The notes under the pieces are model-generated. The model was given only the letters and a program-made list of their open reading frames with translations. It searched no databases and was not told the origin of the DNA. DNA of 64,000 nucleotides, taken from NCBI RefSeq assembly GCF_030505195.1, contig NZ_CP129672.1, positions 4,064,501 through 4,128,500 on the forward strand. The letters are read 5' to 3'. A program made the position numbers and the translations under genes. Positions 26,623 to 35,135 of this stretch are shown here, one piece after another. Origin of the DNA: Comamonas testosteroni (GTDB taxonomy: Bacteria > Pseudomonadota > Gammaproteobacteria > Burkholderiales > Burkholderiaceae_C). The first letter of the stretch is position 1, and each line of letters begins with the position of its first letter.

Positions 26623-27579
26623 TCAATCCTTGCAGGGAAAACGCTCGGCCCAGTGACGAGCCAAATCAATACGGCGGCACACCCACACGTTGTCGTGCTT
26701 CTGGATGTGGTCGAGGAAGCGCTGCAGCGCTGTAATCCGGCCGGGGCGGCCTAGCAGTCGGCAGTGCATGCCGATGCTCATCATCTTGGGGGCGTTGTCG
26801 CCGCTGGCATTGCCTTCGGCATACAGGACATCGAAGGTGTCCTTCATGTACTGGAAGAACGGATCGGCATGCGAGTAACCCTGGGGCAGGGCAAAGCGCA
26901 TGTCGTTCACGTCCAGCGTGTAGGGAACGATGAGCTGGTTGTGCGTCGTGCCGTCGCTCTTGGCAACCTTCATCCAGAAGGGCAGGTCGTCGCCGTAGTA
27001 ATCGCTGTCGTAGCTGAAGCGGCCGGCATCGGCCACCAGGCGGTGGCTGTTGGGGCTGTCGCGGCCGGTGTACCAGCCCAGGCCGTGGTCGCCGCCCGCG
27101 CCGTACAGCTCTTCAAAGATGTCCACGCATTGCTGCATGTGCGCGCGCTCGATCTCCTCGGGCACGTTCTGGTAGTGAATCCACTTCAGGCCGTGGCAGG
27201 CCACTTCGTGACCGAGCTCGTCAAAGGCCTGGGCCAGCTCGCGATGCTTTTGCAGCGCCGTGGCCACGCCGAACACGGTCAGTGGCAGAGCGCGTTTCTC
27301 GAACTCCTTGAGAATGCGCCACACGCCGGCGCGCGAGCCGTATTCATAGATGCCGTCCATGCTCATGTGACGGTCCGGGTAGCTGGCGGGATTGAACATC
27401 TCCGACAGGAATTGCTCGCTGCCCGGGTCGCCATGCAGGACATGGTTCTCACCGCCTTCTTCGTAGTTCAGCACGAACTGAACGGCCACGCGGGCTTTGC
27501 CGGGCCATTCGGGATGGGGCGTGTTGCGGCCGTAGCCAATCAGGTCGCGTGGATAGGAGGCGGTGGAATCGTAAGTCAT
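26623..27579 (-). CDS. puuE: Allantoinase PuuE (polysaccharide-deacetylase fold)
   Basis: The protein has 318 residues. The start SYPRDLIGYGRNTPHPEWPG and the segments QFVLNYEEGGE, VACHGLKWIHYQ and GWYTGRDSPNSHRL identify the PuuE type, which opens allantoin without the binuclear metal centre of classical allantoinases. Length is normal. Its start overlaps the gntR stop (ATGA), and its product is the substrate of the AllC domain encoded next. Confidence 0.95.
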   Translation of the reverse strand: MTYDSTASYPRDLIGYGRNTPHPEWPGKARVAVQFVLNYEEGGENHVLHGDPGSEQFLSEMFNPASYPDRHMSMDGIYEYGSRAGVWRILKEFEKRALPLTVFGVATALQKHRELAQAFDELGHEVACHGLKWIHYQNVPEEIERAHMQQCVDIFEELYGAGGDHGLGWYTGRDSPNSHRLVADAGRFSYDSDYYGDDLPFWMKVAKSDGTTHNQLIVPYTLDVNDMRFALPQGYSHADPFFQYMKDTFDVLYAEGNASGDNAPKMMSIGMHCRLLGRPGRITALQRFLDHIQKHDNVWVCRRIDLARHWAERFPCKD

Positions 27580-28253
27580 AGGGATACGGATGAAAGTGCC
27601 ATCGACAGGTCGTTCGTTGGCAAATCGCGGTCGAAGGTCAGGCCTGCTTCCACGTGGTCCAGGTGCAGCTGCATCAGCTGCACCGCATGTTCGGCCTCGC
27701 CCGCAGCCAGTGCGGTCACGATGTCGGCATGTTCTTCGTGCGAATGCTCGGCCGCCGATGCAGACTGGTACATCAGGGTGATCAATGCGCAGCGGGAAAT
27801 CAGCTCGCCCAGCAGCTGAGCCAGCACCTCGTTGCCCATGAGCTCGGCCATGCGCACGTGGAAGTCGCCCAGTAGCTCGGTGCGCTGGCCCACGTCATTG
27901 GCTTCCATGGCCTTTTTCTCGGCAGCCACATGCTGCTTGAGGGCGCGAATCTTGGCGGCGCTGCTTTGCTTGACAAAGCTGCGCACCATCTCGGCTTCGA
28001 GCATGCGGCGCACGGCAAACACCTGGCGCGCCTCGTCCACCGAAGGCGTGGCCACAAAGGCGCCGCGAGCGGGCTCTAGCCGGATGAGACGGTTCTGCGA
28101 AAGCTGGAACAGGGCCTGGCGCACCAGGGTGCGGGAAACTCCAAAGTGGTCGGCCAGCTTTTGCTCGGCCAGCTTGGTGCCGGGCATCAGGCGATGCTCG
28201 ACGATGGCCTTGGTCAGGCTTTCGACAATGAAACTGGTGGTGGAAGTTTCCAT
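27576..28253 (-). CDS. GntR-family regulator of purine catabolism
   Basis: The protein has 225 residues. The N-terminal winged helix reads LTKAIVEHRLMPGTKLAEQKL followed by FGVSRTLVRQALFQLSQNRL. The C-terminal FCD domain, with metal-binding His residues in LGDFHVRMAEL, HSHEEHADI and LMQLHLDHVE, places it in the FadR/VanR branch that senses small acids. It heads the puuE operon. A TGTATACA palindrome lies 31 bp upstream of its start and also faces the divergent glycerate kinase gene, implying autoregulation. Confidence 0.92.
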   Translation of the reverse strand: METSTTSFIVESLTKAIVEHRLMPGTKLAEQKLADHFGVSRTLVRQALFQLSQNRLIRLEPARGAFVATPSVDEARQVFAVRRMLEAEMVRSFVKQSSAAKIRALKQHVAAEKKAMEANDVGQRTELLGDFHVRMAELMGNEVLAQLLGELISRCALITLMYQSASAAEHSHEEHADIVTALAAGEAEHAVQLMQLHLDHVEAGLTFDRDLPTNDLSMALSSVSL

Positions 28254-28283
28254 AAATCCATCATAGCGGTTGAAGACAAGTTT

Positions 28284-28291
28284 TGTATACA
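28284..28291. promoter_or_regulatory. Putative GntR operator, site B (gntR / glycerate kinase)
   Basis: TGTATACA lies between the divergent genes. Read on the minus strand, the context CAGAAACTGTATACA is identical over 15 bases to site C in front of uraH. Confidence 0.65.
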
Positions 28292-28465
28292 GTTTCTGTT
28301 CACCAAACATGGTGTTTGTATCGATGTTCAGGTGCAGAAAGCTGTGCGCAAGCGCGCAAACCCAATGGGAGCAAGGGCTTGCAACATTGGTATTGCAAAG
28401 ATCAGCAGTGTTGTGACTGGGGGCCCTCTGTAAGGGAAAAAAGCCCGAATGCACAATGCGCAGCT

Positions 28466-29818
28466 ATGCAAGCACAGAATACATCCTCGCGCGCGCAGGC
28501 TGCGGCAACGCCTGTTCCCCAGCAAGACCCGGCTGGCTTTCTGCGTCATCTGTATGACGTGGCGGTGCGCAACGCCCTGCCCATCGAGGGTCTGGCGCGT
28601 CATCTGCCCAAGCCGCCCAGGGGCCGCACGCTGGTGCTGGGCGCCGGCAAGGCCGGCGGCTCCATGGCGCAGGCGCTGGAGGCTCTGTGGCCGCAGGATG
28701 CCCCGCTGTCGGGCCTGGTGGTGACGCGCTACGCGCACATTCCCCCACGCCCCGAAGGGCTGGCCCAGCGCCTGGAAGTGGTGGAAGCCGCCCACCCCGT
28801 GCCGGACGCGGCCGGTCTGGCTGCGGCCGAGCGCATTCTGGCGCTGACCGAGGGGCTGACGGCCGACGATCTGGTGATCTGCCTGATCTCCGGCGGCGGC
28901 TCTTCCCTGCTGACGCTGCCCGCCGAGGGCATCGACCTGGCCGAGAAGCAGCGCATCAACAAGGCGCTGCTGGAGAGCGGCGCGGCAATTGGCGAGATGA
29001 ACTGCGTGCGCAAGCATCTCTCGCGCATCAAGGGCGGGCGTCTGGCCGCTGCCTGCCATCCCGCCAAGGTGGTGACGCTGACCATCAGCGATGTGCCCGG
29101 CGACGATCCTTCGGTGATCGCCAGCGGACCGACGGTGCCGGACGCGTCGACCTGTGCCGACGCACTGGCCATCCTGGACCGCTACCAGATCGGCATTCCC
29201 GAGTCCGTGCGCGCTGCGCTGCAAGCCGGCGAGCTGGAGACTCCCAAGCCCGGCGATGCCCGCTTTGAAGGCCATGAGGTGCATCTGATCGCCACGCCCC
29301 AGCAGTCGCTGGAGGCCGCGGCGGCTTCCGCCCGCGCGGCCGGCATTGCAGTGCATGTGCTGTCCGACGAGATGGAAGGCGAGTCGCGCGAGGTGGGCAA
29401 GGTCCATGCGGCGCTGGCGCGCGCTGTGGCCCGGCATGAGCAGCCTTTTGCCAGGCCCTGCGTGATTCTCTCGGGTGGCGAGACCACGGTGACCATCCGC
29501 CCGCGCCAACCCGGTGCCGCCAAGGGGCGCGGCGGGCGTGCCGGCGAGTTCTGCCTGGGTCTGGCCCAGGCCCTGCAGGGGCAGGAAAAGGTCTGGGCGC
29601 TGGCCGCGGACACCGACGGTATCGACGGTGTCGAGGACAACGCGGGAGCGCGTGTCTCGCCCTGCACGCTCAAGCGCGCGGCAGAGCTGAGTCTGCGCAT
29701 CAGCGATCACCTGGATCGCAACGATGCCTATGGCTATTTTTCGGCGCTGGGCGATCTGGTCATCACCGGCCCAACCCACACCAATGTGAACGACTTCCGC
29801 GCAATTCTGATTCTTTGA
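28466..29818 (+). CDS. Glycerate kinase, MOFRL type (GckA/TtuD-like)
   Basis: The protein has 450 residues. The GAGKAGGSMAQALE motif, the SGGGSSLLTLP nucleotide loop, KHLSRIKGGRLA, and the C-terminal MOFRL block with SGGETTVT and ADTDGIDGVEDNAGA are all present. The family phosphorylates D-glycerate to 2-phosphoglycerate. The ATG at 28466 is chosen because upstream codons fall in the promoter region shared with gntR. It completes the glyoxylate salvage route with gcl, hyi and glxR downstream. Confidence 0.92.
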   Translation: MQAQNTSSRAQAAATPVPQQDPAGFLRHLYDVAVRNALPIEGLARHLPKPPRGRTLVLGAGKAGGSMAQALEALWPQDAPLSGLVVTRYAHIPPRPEGLAQRLEVVEAAHPVPDAAGLAAAERILALTEGLTADDLVICLISGGGSSLLTLPAEGIDLAEKQRINKALLESGAAIGEMNCVRKHLSRIKGGRLAAACHPAKVVTLTISDVPGDDPSVIASGPTVPDASTCADALAILDRYQIGIPESVRAALQAGELETPKPGDARFEGHEVHLIATPQQSLEAAAASARAAGIAVHVLSDEMEGESREVGKVHAALARAVARHEQPFARPCVILSGGETTVTIRPRQPGAAKGRGGRAGEFCLGLAQALQGQEKVWALAADTDGIDGVEDNAGARVSPCTLKRAAELSLRISDHLDRNDAYGYFSALGDLVITGPTHTNVNDFRAILIL

Positions 29819-29984
29819 AGCCATCAAATTGAATAGCTGATTGCGCAGGCTATTCAACGGTTTTAAATAGAAAAATATCTGAAGTTAGCGTTCATCAAGC
29901 GGTAGCTGCTATTTTTTATATAGCTGCAGTGTAAAACTGGCGCTACCCATCCCAGTGCTCCGAGCAAGAGCCGCCTCGCGGCGA

Positions 29985-30060
29985 AGGAGCAGTTCCCCTC
30001 CGTTAGCGCGCAGCGCGTACACAGAGGGGGAAGGCGCGAAGCGCCTCAGGGGGAACTAGC
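29985..30060. repeat. REP-like GC-rich palindromic element, copy 1
   Basis: Nested palindromes of the form CCCCCTGAGGCGC...GCGCC.CCCCCT sit at the 3' end of the LysR gene. The LysR stop codon lies inside the element. A related copy in the opposite orientation follows gcl at 32883. Confidence 0.6.
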
Positions 30061-30973
30061 CCCCTCTTGGCAGATCCTCCCACCAGGCATCGTCGAACTT
30101 GCCCTGCAAAAAGGCGATGAAGGACTGCACCTTCTGCGGCACCAGGCGCGGCGAGGGGTAGACGGCGTGGATTTCCTGCTCGGGCAGGCGGCAGGTCTTG
30201 AGCACTTCCACCACGCGGCCGTCCTTGAGCGAATCCTGGGCCACATAGCGCGGCAGGGCCGCAATGCCCATGTGCGAGCGGGCCGCGGCCAGCAGGGCCG
30301 AAAGATTGTTGGAGCGCAGCCGCCCGGTGACGGGAATCGACACCGGCTCGCCGCTGGCATTGCGCAGTCGCCAGATATCGTTGCCCTGCACGCTGCTGTA
30401 GATCAGCGTGGAATGCTCCTTGAGGTCCGAGGGGCGGCGCGGCGTGCCGTGCTTGCGCAGATAGGTGTTGGAGGCCACCAGCACCCAGGGGTTGACGCCC
30501 AGCATGCGTGCGCCCAGCGAGGAGTCGGCCAGCTTGCCCAGGCGCAGCGCCACGTCGATGCCGTTGGCCACCAGATCGGTGTAGCGGTCCTCGAAGCTCA
30601 GATCGACCTGCACCTGCGGGTTGTGCTTCATGAAATCCATGGCCAGCGGAATGAGTACCCGGCGCCCGAAGGCCACCGAGCTGCCGATGCGCAGCTGACC
30701 CTGGACCTGGGTCTGGCGCACCTTGACCACGTTCTCCGCCTCGGCCACATCGCTGACGATGATCTTGCACTTTTCGTAGTACAGCGCGCCGGCTTCGGTC
30801 AGGCTCACGCCGCGCGTGTTGCGGTTGAGCAGCCGCACCTTGAGGCGCGCCTCCATGGCCGCGACCTGCTTGGTCACGGTGGGCTGGGTGGTGGCGAATT
30901 CCTGTGCGACTTTGGTGAAACTGCCGGTCTCCACCACGCGCACAAACATGTGCATCGCGTCGAGTCTGTCCAT
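30056..30973 (-). CDS. LysR-family regulator of the gcl operon
   Basis: The protein has 305 residues. The winged helix reads MHMFVRVVETGSFTKVAQEF, then TTQPTVTKQVAAMEARL, followed by LLNRNTRGVSLTEAG. The effector domain shows FGRRVLIPLAMDFM and the DVALRLG motif. The gene is divergent from gcl. The 109-bp spacer contains GGAATAAATTTTATGG, an AT-rich dyad of the T-N11-A type expected for LysR binding. It probably activates glyoxylate carboligase synthesis. Confidence 0.92.
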   Translation of the reverse strand: MDRLDAMHMFVRVVETGSFTKVAQEFATTQPTVTKQVAAMEARLKVRLLNRNTRGVSLTEAGALYYEKCKIIVSDVAEAENVVKVRQTQVQGQLRIGSSVAFGRRVLIPLAMDFMKHNPQVQVDLSFEDRYTDLVANGIDVALRLGKLADSSLGARMLGVNPWVLVASNTYLRKHGTPRRPSDLKEHSTLIYSSVQGNDIWRLRNASGEPVSIPVTGRLRSNNLSALLAAARSHMGIAALPRYVAQDSLKDGRVVEVLKTCRLPEQEIHAVYPSPRLVPQKVQSFIAFLQGKFDDAWWEDLPRGG

Positions 30974-31082
30974 GGATTTGTCTCCTATTTATTCTTGGGT
31001 GGAATAAATTTTATGGTCTGAGAGCGGCTTCCAGCAAGCAAAGGTCTTGACTAAAGTTCAACCAAGTTTTTAGGAGACCCTC

Positions 31083-32873
31083 ATGGCCAAAATGAAAGCA
31101 ATCGACGCCGCAGTCCTGGTGCTCGAAAAAGAAGGTGTAACCGTGACGTTTGGTGTGCCCGGCGCGGCCATCAACCCGCTGTACGCTGCAATGAAGAACC
31201 ACGGCGGCATCGGTCACATTCTGGCCCGTCACGTCGAAGGCGCCAGCCACATGGCCGAAGGCTACACCCGTGCTGTAGCCGGCAATATCGGCGTGTGCAT
31301 CGGCACCAGCGGCCCTGCCGGCACCGACATGATCACCGGTCTGTACTCGGCCAGCGCCGACTCCATCCCCATCCTGTGCATTACCGGCCAGGCTCCCCGC
31401 TCGCGTCTGCACAAGGAAGACTTTCAGGCCGTGGACATCGCCTCCATCGCCAAGCCCGTGACCAAGTGGGCGACCACCGTGCTGGAGCCCGCCCAGGTGC
31501 CACGCGCCTTCCAGCAGGCCTTCCACCTGATGCGCTCCGGCCGCCCCGGCCCCGTGCTGATCGACCTGCCCATCGACGTGCAGCTGGCCGAGATCGAATT
31601 CGATATCGACACCTACGAGCCCCTGGCCGCCTACAAGCCCACCGCTTCGCGCAAGCAGGCCGAGAAGGCCATCGAGATGCTCAACGAATCCGAGCGTCCC
31701 TTGCTGGTCTCCGGCGGCGGTGTGATCAACGCCGATGCTTCCGACCTGATGGTCGAGCTGGCCGAGATCCTGAACGTGCCCGTGATCCCCACCCTGATGG
31801 GCTGGGGCACCATCCCTGACGATCACCCCCTGATGGTCGGCATGTGCGGTCTGCAGACCAGCCACCGCTACGGCAACGCCAACATGCTGGCTTCGGACTT
31901 CGTGTTCGGCATCGGCAACCGCTGGGCCAACCGCCACACCGGCTCGGTCGAGGTCTACACCAAGGGCCGCAAGTTCATCCACGTGGACATCGAGCCCACG
32001 CAGATCGGCCGCGTGTTCGCGCCCGACTACGGCATCGTCTCCGATGCCAAGGCGGCTCTGGAGCAATTCGTTGCCGTCGCCAAGGAGTGGAAGGCTGCCG
32101 GCAAGCTCAAGTGCCGCAAGGCCTGGGTGGCCGAGTGCCAGGGTCGCAAGAACAGCGTCGAGTACCTGCGCAAGACCAACTTCGACAGCGTGCCGATGAA
32201 GCCCCAGCGCGTCTACCAGTGCATGAACCGCACTCTGGATCGCGACACCACCTATGTGTCCACCATCGGTCTGTCGCAGATCGCCGGTGCCCAGTTCCTG
32301 CACGTGTACAAGCCCCGCAACTGGATCAACTGCGGCCAGGCCGGTCCTCTGGGCTGGACCACTCCAGCCGCCTTGGGCGTGCGCGTGGCCGACCCCCAGC
32401 GCAAGATCGTGGCGCTGTCCGGCGACTACGACTTCCAGTTCATGATCGAAGAGCTGGCCGTGGGCGCGCAGTTCAAGCTGCCCTATGTTCACGTGCTGGT
32501 CAACAACAGCTACCTGGGTCTGATCCGTCAGGCACAGCGAGCTTTCTCGATCGACTATTGCGTGCAATTGGCGTTCGACAATATCAACATGGATGAGGGT
32601 GATGCCACCCGTGGCTACGGTGTTGACCATGTTAAGGTCGTTGAGGGTCTGGGTTGCAAGGCGATTCGCGTTCATCGCGCCGAAGACTTTGCCCCCGCCA
32701 TGCAGCAGGCCGAAGCCTGGATGGCCGAGCACCAGACCCCTGTGGTGATCGAGTGCATCCTGGAGCGTGTGACCAACATCTCCATGGGCGCCGAAATCGA
32801 CAACGTGGTCGAGTTCGAAGACCTGGCGACCGAAAAGGCCGACGCGCCCAGCGCACTGGCCCTGCTGGACTGA
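31083..32873 (+). CDS. gcl: Glyoxylate carboligase (tartronate-semialdehyde synthase)
   Basis: This 596-residue ThDP enzyme condenses two glyoxylates to tartronate semialdehyde and CO2. It shows [16 protein letters not shown] (Gcl has Val in place of the catalytic Glu of other ThDP enzymes; here the region reads [10 protein letters not shown]), [13 protein letters not shown], the FAD-contact region, and the ThDP motif [34 protein letters not shown] precedes the ATG. It is the first gene of gcl-hyi-glxR and supplies the aldehyde made from allantoin-derived glyoxylate. Confidence 0.97.
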   Translation: MAKMKAIDAAVLVLEKEGVTVTFGVPGAAINPLYAAMKNHGGIGHILARHVEGASHMAEGYTRAVAGNIGVCIGTSGPAGTDMITGLYSASADSIPILCITGQAPRSRLHKEDFQAVDIASIAKPVTKWATTVLEPAQVPRAFQQAFHLMRSGRPGPVLIDLPIDVQLAEIEFDIDTYEPLAAYKPTASRKQAEKAIEMLNESERPLLVSGGGVINADASDLMVELAEILNVPVIPTLMGWGTIPDDHPLMVGMCGLQTSHRYGNANMLASDFVFGIGNRWANRHTGSVEVYTKGRKFIHVDIEPTQIGRVFAPDYGIVSDAKAALEQFVAVAKEWKAAGKLKCRKAWVAECQGRKNSVEYLRKTNFDSVPMKPQRVYQCMNRTLDRDTTYVSTIGLSQIAGAQFLHVYKPRNWINCGQAGPLGWTTPAALGVRVADPQRKIVALSGDYDFQFMIEELAVGAQFKLPYVHVLVNNSYLGLIRQAQRAFSIDYCVQLAFDNINMDEGDATRGYGVDHVKVVEGLGCKAIRVHRAEDFAPAMQQAEAWMAEHQTPVVIECILERVTNISMGAEIDNVVEFEDLATEKADAPSALALLD

Positions 32874-32882
32874 TAGGAAAAC

Positions 32883-32965
32883 TCCCCCTGAGCGGCTGCG
32901 CCGCTCCCCCCTGTCTTTGCAGGAGGGGGGCGACGCTTTCGCTGCGGGGCGGCGCGGCCGGATCA
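32883..32965. repeat. REP-like GC-rich palindromic element, copy 2
   Basis: CCCCCTGAGCGGC..GCCGCTCCCCCC is followed by an inverted AGGAGGGGGGCGAC in the gcl-hyi spacer. It matches the element at the end of the LysR gene in inverted orientation. It may fine-tune mRNA levels within the operon. Confidence 0.6.
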
Positions 32966-33021
32966 GGCCCTTGCCTGGCGTCCGCCAGCCCCACCATTAA
33001 CGATTACCGGAGACTTTTATC

Positions 33022-33825
33022 ATGCCCCGTTTTGCAGCCAACCTGAGCATGTTGTTCACCGAGGTGCCTTTCCTCGAGCGTTTTGAGCGTGCCGCAAACG
33101 CAGGCTTTGAAGCCGTGGAGTTTCTCTTTCCCTACGCTCATACCGTGGAAGAGATCAAGGAGCGCCTGGACGCCACCGGCCTGAAGATTGTTCTGCACAA
33201 CCTGCCCGCAGGCGACTGGGATGCAGGCGAGCGCGGCATTGCCTGCGACCCCAAGCGCGTGGACGAGTTCCGCGCCGGCGTGGCCAAGGCAGTGACCTAT
33301 GCCCACGCCCTGGGTGTGCCCCAGCTCAACTGCCTGGCCGGCAAGGTTCCTGCCGGTGTCGACGCTGCCGTGGTGCGCCGCACTTTCGTGGAAAACCTGC
33401 GCTTTGCTGCCGCCGCCCTGAGCGCCGCCAACATCCGCCTGCTGATCGAGCCGATCAACCCCTTCGACATTCCCGGCTTCTACCTGAACCGCACTGACGA
33501 TGCGCTGTCCATCCTGGACGAAGTGGGTGCGCCCAACGCCTATGTGCAGTACGACATCTACCACGCCCAGCGCGTGGAGGGCGAGCTGGCCGCCACCATG
33601 CAAAAGCAGCTGGGCCGTATCGGCCATATCCAGCTGGCTGACAACCCCGGTCGGAACGAACCGGGCACGGGCGAGATCAACTACCCCTTCCTGTTCGCAC
33701 ACCTGGATCGCATCGGCTACGACGGCTGGATCGGCTGCGAATACAAGCCCGCCAACGGCACCGAGTCCGGCCTGGGCTGGCTGCAGAAGATCGGCGGCTG
33801 GAGCAAGGCGGCAGTGGCTGCCTGA
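33022..33825 (+). CDS. hyi: Hydroxypyruvate isomerase
   Basis: The 267-residue protein is a xylose-isomerase-like TIM barrel. MPRFAANLSMLFTEVPFLER is the family opening. Metal and substrate residues appear in LLIEPINPFDIPGFYL (Glu), VQYDIYHAQ (Asp, His), IQLADNPGRNEPGTGEI and the final Glu in GCEYKP. It interconverts hydroxypyruvate and tartronate semialdehyde. It follows gcl in the same operon. Confidence 0.96.
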   Translation: MPRFAANLSMLFTEVPFLERFERAANAGFEAVEFLFPYAHTVEEIKERLDATGLKIVLHNLPAGDWDAGERGIACDPKRVDEFRAGVAKAVTYAHALGVPQLNCLAGKVPAGVDAAVVRRTFVENLRFAAAALSAANIRLLIEPINPFDIPGFYLNRTDDALSILDEVGAPNAYVQYDIYHAQRVEGELAATMQKQLGRIGHIQLADNPGRNEPGTGEINYPFLFAHLDRIGYDGWIGCEYKPANGTESGLGWLQKIGGWSKAAVAA

Positions 33826-33883
33826 ATGGATGACAAGGCCTGTGGCGCCTGCTGGCAAAGCGCCTTCGGCCATCGAATTTGAG

Positions 33884-33970
33884 TAGGATTTTCGCAAACA
33901 GGAATGCAGCAACGGCGAGCCTGCCTGAGGCAGTCGCCTTGCCCGAACCGGTTCTTGCGTGAGTCGTGTT
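33884..33970 (+). ncRNA. Conserved structured leader, copy 1 (candidate riboswitch of glxR)
   Basis: This leader of about 87 nt shares long identical blocks with the one at 37171. TAGGATTT, CGCAAACAGGAA, CAACGGC, GAGGCAG, TTGCGT and AGTCGTGT occur in the same order. It folds as an outer stem CGCAA/TTGCG extended by C.GG/CC.G, then an asymmetric internal loop of conserved bases, then an inner hairpin GGCGA..CTGCC-TGA-GGCAG.TCGCC. The inner stem sequence differs from copy 2 while pairing is kept. The glxR ribosome-binding site follows 15 bases later. The hairpin with a conserved internal bulge recalls the NMT1 (xanthine/urate) riboswitch class; this is an inference from memory. Confidence 0.65.
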
Positions 33971-33999
33971 GAGTTTCAAGAAAACTGAGGAGTACAACC

Positions 34000-34911
34000 A
34001 TGAACGCATCGTCTCTCAAGCTGGGCTTTATCGGTCTGGGCATCATGGGCGCGCCCATGTGCGGCCACCTGATTGCGGCCGGCCACCAACTGTTCGTCAA
34101 CACCGTGGGCAAGGTGCCTGCCAACATCGCCGATACCAGCGCCACCCAGTGCACCACCGCTCGCGGTGTGGCCGAGCGTGCCGACATCATCTTCATCATG
34201 GTGCCCGACACTCCCGACGTGGAGAAGGTGCTGTTCGGTGAAGACGGCGTGGCCGCTGGCCTCAAGGGCAGCTCCGGCAAGATCGTGGTCGACATGTCCT
34301 CCATCTCGCCCGTGGCCACCAAGGACTTTGCCAAGCGCATCGAAGCCGCTGGTGCTCAGTACCTGGATGCTCCCGTCTCCGGTGGTGAAGTCGGTGCCAA
34401 GAACGGCACCCTGTCCATCATGGTCGGCGGCCCTGACGCAGCCTTCGAGCGCGTCAAGCCCCTGTTCGACAAGATGGGCAAGAACATCACCCTGGTGGGC
34501 GGCAATGGCGACGGCCAGACAGCCAAGGTGGCCAACCAGATCATCGTGGCGCTGAACATCGAAGCCGTGGCCGAAGCCCTGCTGTTCGCATCGCGCGCCG
34601 GTGCCGACCCGGCCCGCGTGCGTGAAGCCCTGCTGGGCGGCTTTGCCTCTTCCAAGATCCTGGAAGTGCATGCCGAACGCATGATCAAGCGCACCTTCGA
34701 TCCCGGCTTCCGCATCGCCTTGCACCAGAAGGACCTGAACCTGGCCCTGTCCAGCGCGCGTCAGCTGGGCGTGTCGCTGCCCAACACCGCTCAGGCCCAG
34801 GAACTGTTCAACAGCTGCGTGGCCCACGGCGGTGCGGGCTGGGACCATTCCGGCATGGTGCGCGCCCTGGAAATCCAGGCCAACTTCGAAATCGGTCAGA
34901 AGGCTGAATAA
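34000..34911 (+). CDS. glxR: Tartronate semialdehyde reductase (2-hydroxy-3-oxopropionate reductase)
   Basis: The 303-residue protein belongs to the beta-hydroxyacid dehydrogenase family. LGFIGLGIMGAPMCGHL is the NAD(P)-binding start, LDAPVSGGEVGAKNGTLSIM the substrate motif, and GGNGDGQTAKVANQIIV carries the catalytic Lys. It reduces tartronate semialdehyde to D-glycerate, which glycerate kinase then phosphorylates. TGAGGAG precedes the ATG. It has its own conserved structured leader, so it may be regulated independently of gcl and hyi. Confidence 0.96.
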   Translation: MNASSLKLGFIGLGIMGAPMCGHLIAAGHQLFVNTVGKVPANIADTSATQCTTARGVAERADIIFIMVPDTPDVEKVLFGEDGVAAGLKGSSGKIVVDMSSISPVATKDFAKRIEAAGAQYLDAPVSGGEVGAKNGTLSIMVGGPDAAFERVKPLFDKMGKNITLVGGNGDGQTAKVANQIIVALNIEAVAEALLFASRAGADPARVREALLGGFASSKILEVHAERMIKRTFDPGFRIALHQKDLNLALSSARQLGVSLPNTAQAQELFNSCVAHGGAGWDHSGMVRALEIQANFEIGQKAE

Positions 34912-35096
34912 GAGCGGCGAACACGACCCGGCAAACCCAAGGTTTGCGGTTGAGGCGAGGCGCGAGGCCGCAGGCAGTACAGAGAAGTACGGCAAGGCTT
35001 CGCCACGACGCATCAAGGGTTGTGTGGGCGGCTCTGAGAACGAAGGTGGGGAGGGCGGCCACTGGCCACGCGTACGGCCAGCGGCCGCCTCAAGTG
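34912..35096. other. GC-rich spacer after glxR
   Basis: No gene is supported. Short GC-rich repeats such as AGTAC..AAGTAC near 34976 and GGCGGCC near 35054 are visible but form no clear known element. Confidence 0.35.
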
Positions 35097-35130
35097 AAAG
35101 CCGCGCTCGGGGGAGCGCGGCTTTCTTTTT
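35097..35130 (+). terminator. Rho-independent terminator of glxR
   Basis: AAAGCCGCGCTC / GAGCGCGGCTTT is followed by CTTTTT. The convergent ggt stop lies six bases further on. Confidence 0.88.
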
Positions 35131-35135
35131 GGGCG

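Noticed and set aside
28328..29857. A 509-codon frame opposite glycerate kinase
   Set aside because: Repetitive Arg/Gln/His composition and no start signal; shadow of the kinase gene.
31011..32732. A 573-codon frame opposite gcl
   Set aside because: Antisense artefact of high third-position GC; gcl motifs are complete on the plus strand.
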